Shown: one piece after another, positions 43,481-50,399 of the stretch
Layout: each line of letters begins with the position of its first letter
Numbering within the stretch: position 1 is the stretch's first letter
Source: JBBSZK01 sp964428325
GTDB lineage: Archaea; Nanobdellota; Nanobdellia; Pacearchaeales; GW2011-AR1
Length of the DNA stretch: 64,000 nucleotides
Direction: 5' to 3'
Assembly: GCA_964428325.1 (NCBI GenBank)
Contig: CAYRXU010000001.1
Coordinates: forward strand, 62,001-126,000
Translations under genes and position numbers: made by a program
The notes under the pieces: generated by a model
What the model saw: the letters and a program-made list of their open reading frames with translations, nothing else
What the model was told of the DNA's origin: nothing
Database searches by the model: none

Positions 43481-44128
43481 TTACTGTCTGGATACAATCT
43501 CAAAAGTCCTGCTACTTACTGTATTACCATCAATTGTCCCGACAACACGATAACTTCCAGGAGCAAAGTCGTTAGAGTTAAAGTTCAAACCGCTATCGAG
43601 CGCTGCACTCCCAGAGAAAGCACTGCCGTTTGAGTATACCTTTTTTCCATTTGAGTCGTAAATAGAGATATTGCATACGCTATTAGGTCTGTCTGGCGCG
43701 AAGAAATTTGTCCCGTCTGACTTTTTGAACCATCCGTCATTTTTTAATGCGGGGCCGGCAGGATTAACGAATGTAGCTGCCAAACCTATATTTCCGCCTT
43801 GAAAGAAGACTGCAGGATTGTCCCGCTTCTCTCCAGAAATATCGGCCATTGAAAGAGATGTCGGGTCTCCGTCACGAGCAGCGTCTACTGAATCACATAA
43901 GAGAATAATGTTGGACAAAGATCTTGATCTTGGGGTGCTTGCCTGTCCCCTTTGATAATTTGCCACTTCATAATCATGCATAGCTGCTCCGAATATAGCT
44001 CCTGCGGCTGCCATGCGCGGATCGCGTTGCTGTAGTGAAGCATATTGGATAGATGGGCCGCAGCCGTTTAGTAGAGTGCTTGCTCCTAGAATGCTGCCAA
44101 GACTTGCTGCAAACGTGCCTTTATTCAT
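43481..44128 (-). CDS. lipoprotein with GWFxxxDGxNxFAP motif, 215 aa
   Basis: The N-terminal signal ends in the lipobox LLNGC (C23), so it is probably a lipid-anchored surface protein. A motif at residues 132-145 (GWFKKSDGTNFFAP) recurs as GWFRNADGSNYFAP in the product of 44262. The C-terminal region (NISIYDSNGKKVYSNG, FAPGSYRVVGTIDGN) looks like a beta-sandwich. It lies on the opposite strand, exactly between the two halves of the split Cys-rich gene. TATA lies about 25 nt before its ATG. Confidence 0.7.
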   Translation of the reverse strand: MNKGTFAASLGSILGASTLLNGCGPSIQYASLQQRDPRMAAAGAIFGAAMHDYEVANYQRGQASTPRSRSLSNIILLCDSVDAARDGDPTSLSMADISGEKRDNPAVFFQGGNIGLAATFVNPAGPALKNDGWFKKSDGTNFFAPDRPNSVCNISIYDSNGKKVYSNGSAFSGSAALDSGLNFNSNDFAPGSYRVVGTIDGNTVSSRTFEIVSRQ

Positions 44129-44261
44129 CTTTGGATTAATGCGAACATCTATATAAATGTTACCATTACTCTAAAGTGACATATATAATCAAAGTTTCCG
44201 ACAGATTTAATTTCTCCGAGGAGCGCACAATATTTATAAGCAATCTCTCTGTTTAACAGGA

Positions 44262-46394
44262 ATGCAAAGAAAGAGGATGAGTAAGGTCTTACAGTATGTT
44301 GCATGTGGCGAAATAAGTTTTATTGTTCTTGCGACTTTTGCCGTCGCTATGATTCTTGCGCAGACGCACACGGTCAGTGCAAATCATATCCCTGGGCATA
44401 CGGGAATGGGTCCGCCAGTAGACCTGGGAAAAGTCTCTTCCACACAAAGCCCAACTCGATCATCAGGGTGGTTTCGTAACGCTGATGGATCAAACTATTT
44501 TGCACCCAAGGATGGGGCTGCTGCCTCAGCACCTGGAGCAGCAGGGAGTTCCGAAGGGCCCTTGAGTATAGTTAATGATATTTATAGCGGAAAGACTTTC
44601 GACGGTGGAATCGCAGGACATTTAGTCTCAGCGCTTGCCTGGGCTACAACTGCCTATCTTGCAGTCAAGTTCATTGCTCCTCTGTTTGGAGTCGATGAGA
44701 AAACGACTAACGCTCTCGCTGCTGCAGTAGGTCTGGGGGCTGGCCTTGGTCGTGCTACTTATTTTGCCATAGGCGAGGGTGGAAAAACGGTCTTTGGTTC
44801 CGCTGCGCAAACCGGTTTTGTTGTTGGTGTTGCAGTAGCAGTTGTTGTGTTTGCGCTGATGTACAAGAAAGAATCGAAAAAGACCGTAGAGCTGCAATGT
44901 CTACCATGGGAGGCGCCACTTGGAGGATCTGATTGCGAGCGATGTAATCAAGACCCGCTCAAGCCATGTTCCGAATACCGATGCAAGTCATTGGGACAGG
45001 CTTGCCAGCTTGTAAACAAAGGAAGTTCTGAAGAGCGATGTACTTGGGTTGCTAAAGGAGATGTGAACTCGCCGATTATAGTTCCTGCAACAAATGTGCT
45101 GACGCAAAATCATCGATATACGGATGTCCAGGGCAGGCCACCATCCCGAGGAACACGCATTGTCCGTACAGACCAGACATGCATACAGCCATTCACGCCC
45201 CTTCAGTTTGGCGTGCAATTGAATGAGCCTGCGCAGTGTAAGATTGACATCGAGGGCAATAAGACATTTGATGAGATGAGTTACTATTTCGGCAGCAGCA
45301 ACTTGTACAGATACAATCACACCGAGACATTGAGATTACCTTCGCCAGATTCGATAAATGCAGAAGGTCCTGAAGTCCCAACTGAAGGAAATTACAACTT
45401 CTATGTACGATGCAGAGACGCAAATGGAAATGTCAATGAGGATGAGTTTGTGTTCAATCTTTGCGTCGATAAGAGCCCTGACACTACGCCCCCTATTATT
45501 GAAGAGACTTCGATAAGGTCTGGAAGTGCTGTGCGATTTGGTGCCCAGAATATATCCCTCACCGCTTATATCAATGAGCCTGCGCAGTGTAAGTGGAGTT
45601 TCCAGGACAAGGCATTCGATTCAATGGAAAATGCGATGAGTTGCTCGTCTCATGTCTATGAACAAAATGCTCAACAACAATATCCTTGTACTACAACACT
45701 TAATGGCATACAAGACAGAGCAGAAAATGTATTTTACTTCAGATGCAAGGACCAACCGCTCAAGAATGACAGCTCGCGTAATGTCAATCAGGAAAGCTAT
45801 AGATTTACGCTTAGAGGATCACAGGCACTTGCAATATTGAATGTTGCTCCGAATGAGACGATTACAGGAAGTACGGATATTGTGCGCGTGAATCTTACCG
45901 TTACGACTGATGACGGAGCGGAAGAAGGCAAGGCACTTTGTTACTTCAGCCCTTCTGGAAGAGAAGGAGAATTTATCCCTATGTTTAGCACAAATAGCTT
46001 CAAGCACGAGCAGATACTGAATCTTGGAAGCGGGGCTTATACCTATGCATTCAGATGTGTTGATGCTGGAGGTAATGCTGCATCTGCTAATGTGAGTTTT
46101 GGTGTGTTTGTTGATCGCGCTGCACCGCGAGTTACGAGAGCGTATAAAGAAGGGCCTGATGCACTCAAGCTCATAACAAACGAAGAAGCTGTATGCCGCT
46201 ATTCTCCGACGAGCTGTAACTTTGTATTTGATGAAGGATTACCAATACAAGTGCTTAATCCACGAGATAGACGCGTTCATCTTGTCCCATGGAAACCAAA
46301 TGAGGCTTATTATGTTAAGTGCCGAGATAATTATAACAATGAACCTAATCCAAATGCGTGTTCTATTGTAGTGAGCGCGACAAATGCAGCTTAG
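44262..46394 (+). CDS. surface protein, paralog of the giant protein's C-terminal half, 710 aa
   Basis: An N-terminal TM (about 17-38) is followed by the GWFRNADGSNYFAP motif (69-82). Membrane segments occur at about 115-205. Then comes a Cys/Ig-rich region that tracks the C-terminal half of the 37318 product (QCLPWEAPLGGSDCERC, QCKWSFQDKAFDSMENAMSC, FYFRCKDQPL, FVDRAAPRVTRAY). It has its own TATA (TATTTATAAG, 44231-44240) about 27 nt before the ATG. It is therefore transcribed separately from the N-half gene at 41936. Confidence 0.77.
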   Translation: MQRKRMSKVLQYVACGEISFIVLATFAVAMILAQTHTVSANHIPGHTGMGPPVDLGKVSSTQSPTRSSGWFRNADGSNYFAPKDGAAASAPGAAGSSEGPLSIVNDIYSGKTFDGGIAGHLVSALAWATTAYLAVKFIAPLFGVDEKTTNALAAAVGLGAGLGRATYFAIGEGGKTVFGSAAQTGFVVGVAVAVVVFALMYKKESKKTVELQCLPWEAPLGGSDCERCNQDPLKPCSEYRCKSLGQACQLVNKGSSEERCTWVAKGDVNSPIIVPATNVLTQNHRYTDVQGRPPSRGTRIVRTDQTCIQPFTPLQFGVQLNEPAQCKIDIEGNKTFDEMSYYFGSSNLYRYNHTETLRLPSPDSINAEGPEVPTEGNYNFYVRCRDANGNVNEDEFVFNLCVDKSPDTTPPIIEETSIRSGSAVRFGAQNISLTAYINEPAQCKWSFQDKAFDSMENAMSCSSHVYEQNAQQQYPCTTTLNGIQDRAENVFYFRCKDQPLKNDSSRNVNQESYRFTLRGSQALAILNVAPNETITGSTDIVRVNLTVTTDDGAEEGKALCYFSPSGREGEFIPMFSTNSFKHEQILNLGSGAYTYAFRCVDAGGNAASANVSFGVFVDRAAPRVTRAYKEGPDALKLITNEEAVCRYSPTSCNFVFDEGLPIQVLNPRDRRVHLVPWKPNEAYYVKCRDNYNNEPNPNACSIVVSATNAA

Positions 46395-46401
46395 GAGCAG
46401 T

Positions 46402-47103
46402 ATGGAGAAGCACGGAGACATTTCACTTTCTTTCGGGATGATTATCTCTGTAATAATTATTGCCGCGATATTGGGCGTTGCAGTATATGTCATAATCCAG
46501 TTTTTGGGAACGAAAGAATGTACAGAGCTCGGGTTATATGGGCGAGATTTGCAAACACGTGTTGACAGTGCGTGGAGAGCAGATAGTACTGAACGTCAAA
46601 CTTTTGCTAGCAATGTGCCAAATGGAGTAGATAAGGTGTGCTTTGGAAATCTGGATAGTGCACGTAATGCTCCTGAATTCCGAGAATTGCGTAATTATGT
46701 TGGAGAAGATGTAAACTTATTTTTCTATCCTCTCGCTGATTGCGATTTGACCGCTATTAAAATAGAACATGTGGCCTCAAGAGATTTCTATTGTGTAGAT
46801 GTTGTCTCTGGTAAAGCGACATTCGAGTTGAATAAGGGAAGCTTTGAATCTCTTGTAAAGGTGTGTGCTCCTAATGATAGCTCATGTCGCACTGCTTCTG
46901 GCGTACCGGTCACAACTGGCAGTTCATCTGGTACTTCAAGCACAGCAACACCCACTTCTAATAACGCACTTCCGCAAGTATCTCAACAATGGTGCGAGAA
47001 TGCGGATAGTGGCGACGTATGTCAGGCTCTCAATGATCCATCGGTTGGAGGTCAAAATAATTATAAAGAGGCATGCTGCCATTACTATCAGAAGTGTTGT
47101 TAA
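46402..47103 (+). CDS. pilin-like protein C, Cys-rich end, 233 aa
   Basis: MEKHGDISLSFGMIISVIII opens a pilin-type hydrophobic helix (about 12-32) after a basic-Gly-Asp start. The ectodomain ends in a Thr/Ser linker and a Cys-rich tail (WCENADSGDVCQAL, ACCHYYQKCC). TAGGAG lies before the ATG at 46402; an in-frame ATG at 46384 overlaps the previous gene. The next gene starts one base after the stop. Confidence 0.7.
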   Translation: MEKHGDISLSFGMIISVIIIAAILGVAVYVIIQFLGTKECTELGLYGRDLQTRVDSAWRADSTERQTFASNVPNGVDKVCFGNLDSARNAPEFRELRNYVGEDVNLFFYPLADCDLTAIKIEHVASRDFYCVDVVSGKATFELNKGSFESLVKVCAPNDSSCRTASGVPVTTGSSSGTSSTATPTSNNALPQVSQQWCENADSGDVCQALNDPSVGGQNNYKEACCHYYQKCC

Positions 47104-47104
47104 C

Positions 47105-47695
47105 ATGAAGAAGAATGTTGCTTTTGTTTTGGGATGTATATTGTTGATGAGTGTGTTTGTTTCTATACAGGCGTCTGCATTGAATAAACAGGATGTGCAG
47201 AATGTGTTGCGCGTTGAGTTGACTAGGTATCTAGATGGGCAACAGACCCTTATTGGAATAGAAGACCTTAGATCTATCTTTGGAGCTTACAAAAATATGC
47301 CATCTACTGGAGAGATATCTCTTGAAGGAATAGGAATCGCTGAAAGCTCGAAGGAGATAATACGCACGCAGGCTGCTTCAGGCATATCTGGATCCCAGGA
47401 CACACTTATGAAAGGTCGACCAAATGGAGCTTATTGTGGAGATGCTGGACATTCTGTATGTGGGAGCAGAAATTGTTCTGAGACTTGGAGCATTTGTTCA
47501 TCTAATTCTTTTATCGGTAGTGGTTTGAAGAATAATGGAGATTCGTGCCGTGAAGGATATGAATGTAAGAGTGGAACTTGTAATGGTAGATGCACTGTCA
47601 AGCCATGTATTTCAAATACCCAATGTGAAAGCGGAAGTTGTGCAATGAGAAGTCTTATCAATAGAAACAAGTTCTGTACAGGTATTGGCTACTAA
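47105..47695 (+). CDS. secreted Cys-rich protein, 196 aa
   Basis: A signal peptide (about 1-23) is followed by a helical region (NKQDVQNVLRVELTRYLDG). The Cys-rich C-terminus (YCGDAGHSVCGSRNCSE, CREGYECKSGTCNGRC, NTQCESGSCAMRS) looks like small disulfide knots. No membrane anchor is present. It is co-transcribed with the pilin-like gene just upstream. Confidence 0.72.
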   Translation: MKKNVAFVLGCILLMSVFVSIQASALNKQDVQNVLRVELTRYLDGQQTLIGIEDLRSIFGAYKNMPSTGEISLEGIGIAESSKEIIRTQAASGISGSQDTLMKGRPNGAYCGDAGHSVCGSRNCSETWSICSSNSFIGSGLKNNGDSCREGYECKSGTCNGRCTVKPCISNTQCESGSCAMRSLINRNKFCTGIGY

Positions 47696-47734
47696 CGATA
47701 GCAAGCTTTAAAGGAGAGAAGTCTTTAGAAGAAT

Positions 47735-48670
47735 ATGCCGAATAAGAGAGGGTTTGAGTTCAGCTTTACATGGCTTTTTGTGGTGCTTATTGGCATGGCC
47801 ATTCTCTTTGTAGCGCTTTATGTTTCTGGACAACTTCTAAAGACAAGCAATACTGAATATCAAACACGAACTGCTGCTGAACTTGGTGCGCTTCTTCATC
47901 CTCTTGAGACTTCACTTGCGAGCCAGGCAGCCTACACTGTACGTCTTCCTGAAGAGACGCGTATTTACAATCAGTGTCGTGAGACCGGTGCTTTCGGAAC
48001 ACAGGAAATACGCACGAGCGTACGAAGTGGTTTGGGAGAAGAATGGCCTCGTCCTAGTGAGCCACATAGTTTCTCTAATAAATATTTGTTTTCCTCTAGT
48101 ATTGTTCAAGCTCGTGAATTGAATTTCTTTGTTGTTCCACTTGAGATGCCATATAAAGTGGCAGATCTGATTATTCTCTACGACAAATCTTATTGTCTAG
48201 TGTCTCCTCCCAGGTTTATCAGCGACGATATCGATTCCCTTGGAATGAAATTTGTTAATTTGACTACGTCAAAGAGCCTGTGTCCTAAGGGAAGTGTTAG
48301 CGTGTGTTTTGATGGAACTCGCTGTGATGTGCAGGTGCAGCTTGAGGGTGATGGGACAGTTGGTAGTGTGATGAAGAATAGAACGACCGTAAGTTACTTT
48401 GGTCCGCTCATCTATGGGGCTATTTTCTCTGATCCTGAACTTTACAAATGTCAGGTTACGCGTGTACGTGCGCGTGCGGCGCATCTAGCTGAATTGTATG
48501 AAGACAAGAGCTCACTTATGGGCGCTCGCGGGTGCACTTCTGGCATGGAAAGTGAGTTGAGAACGTACGGGGCTCTGCTTCTTGATAATTCGAACACAAT
48601 CAAAGAGATTGGAGCGTATTCAGATGCGCTCGGGAGGGACAATGCGTTACTCAGCTGCAGGCTATTCTAA
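47735..48670 (+). CDS. pilin-like protein D, 311 aa
   Basis: The start MPNKRGFEFSFTWLFVVLIG has the KRG motif and a hydrophobic helix (about 12-33). The large ectodomain has cysteines in NQCRETGAF, KSYCLVSPP, SLCPKGSVSVCFDGTRC and KCQVTRV. A promoter-like CTTTAAAGGAG (near 47704) lies about 25 nt before the ATG. It overlaps the following gene by 29 nt. Confidence 0.7.
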   Translation: MPNKRGFEFSFTWLFVVLIGMAILFVALYVSGQLLKTSNTEYQTRTAAELGALLHPLETSLASQAAYTVRLPEETRIYNQCRETGAFGTQEIRTSVRSGLGEEWPRPSEPHSFSNKYLFSSSIVQARELNFFVVPLEMPYKVADLIILYDKSYCLVSPPRFISDDIDSLGMKFVNLTTSKSLCPKGSVSVCFDGTRCDVQVQLEGDGTVGSVMKNRTTVSYFGPLIYGAIFSDPELYKCQVTRVRARAAHLAELYEDKSSLMGARGCTSGMESELRTYGALLLDNSNTIKEIGAYSDALGRDNALLSCRLF

Positions 48671-49166
48671 AGGCCAGATGAAGATGCAACAGATGGCCCT
48701 TGTGCTTGTTGCTTTCGTTATATTTTTTGTACTTGTGGGGATATTCGTTCTCTCGATTAAATTCTCTTCGCTGCGGGAGTCTGCAGGATCAGCTCGTGAG
48801 AATGAAGCCCGTGCGCTAGTGCATAAGCTTGCAGGGACGCCGGAACTAGAATGGACTTATGAGGATTGCAGTTCATGTGTTGACTTTGACAAGGCATTTC
48901 TATTGAAGGGAAATGAGGCGTACAGAGACTTTTGGAGCACTAGTGTTGGAGTTGTGCGTCTACAGAAGCTTTATCCTAATCAAGGAACAGACTATGTTGA
49001 ATGTACGAAAGATAATTATCCTGATTGTAGTCAAATAACCATTTATGATAATGGAAAAGGTTACACTGCTCAGAATTCTTACGTTGCTCTCTGTCGACTT
49101 CAAGGAGAGCCGCTTGGCCCTCAGTGTACATTTGGACAGCTTGTGGTGGGAGGGGAATTCCCATGA
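48642..49166 (+). CDS. pilin-like protein E, 174 aa
   Basis: SKGQMKMQQMALVLVAFVIF near the N-terminus has the KGQ start and pilin-type helix. The ectodomain contains a Cys pair (EDCSSCVDF) and further cysteines. GGGAGG (48632-48637) is a good SD for the ATG at 48642, which settles the start inside the previous gene. The stop overlaps the next start by ATGA. Confidence 0.7.
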   Translation: MRYSAAGYSKGQMKMQQMALVLVAFVIFFVLVGIFVLSIKFSSLRESAGSARENEARALVHKLAGTPELEWTYEDCSSCVDFDKAFLLKGNEAYRDFWSTSVGVVRLQKLYPNQGTDYVECTKDNYPDCSQITIYDNGKGYTAQNSYVALCRLQGEPLGPQCTFGQLVVGGEFP

Positions 49167-49675
49167 GAGAACGTAAGGGCCAGGAAGAGATCGTTGGGTT
49201 TGTTGCAGTTGTTGTACTGGTAAGCGTTGTTGCACTCATATTTATCACGCTGACGCTTCGCGGCGGAGGAGAAGTTGTTGTTAATGATGAAGGTGTTCGT
49301 GAAGCTCTTGAGAGCGCGTTACAATACACAAGTGACTGTTCCTTACTGGGTGCGCAAGGATATGCCTCGCTCGGAGATTTATTCCAGCCATGTATGGAAA
49401 ATAGCCTCTGTGAGGATGGACGGGCTAGTTGCGATGTTTTGAACAACACACTTGAGAATCTGCTTACTCTTGGGTTGCGTGTTGGGCCAGATAGACCTTA
49501 CAAAGGGTTTATATTTAGTGCCAGTCGTGGCGCAAGTAACTCAACTGAAGCTCCAGAGAGCATATTAGGGCTCCAAAAAGGAAATTGTACAGGATATAGC
49601 AGGCAAGGAACTAACGAATTTAGGCCTACCCGACAATCAGGGATTATACGTTTAGAGCTAAGTATCTGCAATTAA
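49163..49675 (+). CDS. pilin-like protein F, 170 aa
   Basis: MRERKGQEEIVGFVAVVVLV again shows a KGQ start and hydrophobic helix (about 10-30). The ectodomain has four to five cysteines (SDCSLLGAQ, QPCMENSLCEDGRASC) and ends LELSICN. It is the last gene of the cluster. It converges with the wHTH gene by a 4-nt overlap. Confidence 0.7.
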   Translation: MRERKGQEEIVGFVAVVVLVSVVALIFITLTLRGGGEVVVNDEGVREALESALQYTSDCSLLGAQGYASLGDLFQPCMENSLCEDGRASCDVLNNTLENLLTLGLRVGPDRPYKGFIFSASRGASNSTEAPESILGLQKGNCTGYSRQGTNEFRPTRQSGIIRLELSICN

Positions 49676-50034
49676 AGCTTAATCTTGATATTTATTGTAT
49701 CGACTACTAATATAGGCTTAAGTCGCTCGCGTTTTCCAGTCTTTTCTGCCACTAAATCGATGAACCCAAAGCGTTCAAGAAGGGCCACATCGCTCTTTAC
49801 AGACTTGAAATCTCGACCTAAAATCTTGGCCAACGCGTAAATAGAAGAAGGATTACGTGTCTTTACTACGTGCAAGAGGCGCGCTTTCTGATTTGATAGA
49901 ATGTGGCGCAATGCAGCTATGCCTTCAAAGTCATATCCATCGGAAGATTCCCCTGCAAGACGCTTAAAGAATGAAGTGAATGCTCCCCTATCGTCGACAA
50001 TTGTGATTTCTCGCGTCTTTGATTTGTCAGCCAT
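49672..50034 (-). CDS. solo winged-helix regulator, 120 aa
   Basis: Residues 35-105 form a wHTH domain: IAALRHILSNQKARLLHVVK, the recognition region PSSIYALAKILGRDFKSVKS, and the wing DLVAEKTGKRERLKPILVV. The pattern resembles the HVO_A0114-type archaeal regulators. It lies between the pilin-like cluster and the S-layer promoter region and is divergent from the latter. Either unit could be its target. Confidence 0.78.
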   Translation of the reverse strand: MADKSKTREITIVDDRGAFTSFFKRLAGESSDGYDFEGIAALRHILSNQKARLLHVVKTRNPSSIYALAKILGRDFKSVKSDVALLERFGFIDLVAEKTGKRERLKPILVVDTINIKIKL

Positions 50035-50164
50035 CTAATAAAAAATAAGTATATAGAGTATATATATGTTTTTATTTACCATATATGGATAAAAATACCA
50101 CCTATTAATTTTGTTACTGTTTAGAGGATCATCTCAAGAAGTGTTTTCCTAGAGAGTGATACCC

Positions 50165-50242
50165 AAAGCTTTTTAAAGCAAACATCGAGCCTCGAGGAGA
50201 TAAGCAGGTTAGAGTATCGATTTAACGAAAGCTTTTTAAAGC
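50165..50242 (+). promoter_or_regulatory. two identical 15-bp TATA palindromes upstream of the S-layer gene
   Basis: AAAGCTTTTTAAAGC occurs at 50165-50179 and at 50228-50242, exactly 63 bp apart, or about six helical turns. Each contains a TATA-like TTTTTAAA. They could be tandem promoters or one promoter plus an operator copy. The downstream copy would start an mRNA with a leader of about 140 nt. Confidence 0.6.
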
Positions 50243-50260
50243 TACATAGAGATATCCCAT

Positions 50261-50364
50261 TACTCTGTAAGCAGAGTACCACGTAGCTAAACACTACGTT
50301 GTTCTAAACTAATGTTTGGAACAGACGGGACGAAAGTCCTCCCTTAGGGGAGTCCTGCGGGACT
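50261..50364 (+). promoter_or_regulatory. structured 5' leader: six hairpins in a row
   Basis: Six stems follow with almost no gaps: 50261-50278 (7 bp, TAAG loop), 50281-50299 (6 bp), 50301-50322 (9 bp, TAAT loop), 50328-50339 (4 bp, GAAA loop), 50339-50352 (5 bp, TTAG loop) and 50352-50363 (4-6 bp, TGCG loop). The third to sixth nearly abut. The string ends just before the mini-ORF and SD. It may stabilise the S-layer mRNA or control its translation. This is read by eye, not folded by program. Confidence 0.7.
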
Positions 50365-50367
50365 GTC

Positions 50368-50394
50368 ATGGGTACAAAGCTGAAAGGAGGTTGA
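50368..50394 (+). CDS. 8-codon leader ORF containing the S-layer SD
   Basis: The predicted peptide is MGTKLKGG, ending in TGA five bases before the S-layer ATG. The SD (AAAGGAGGT, 50383-50391) lies inside it, in the same reading frame as in the leader ORF at 26160. Both contain CTGAAAGGAGGT. It may be a chance ORF or a coupling device. Confidence 0.35.
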   Translation: MGTKLKGG

Positions 50395-50399
50395 AAAAA

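Noticed and set aside
46865..47104. Upstream extension of the Cys-rich secreted protein
   Set aside because: It lies inside the previous gene in another frame; the ATG at 47105 gives a clean signal peptide.
36000..50000. Insertion sequence or transposase causing the duplication
   Set aside because: No transposase, terminal inverted repeats or target duplications were seen near the duplicated genes.
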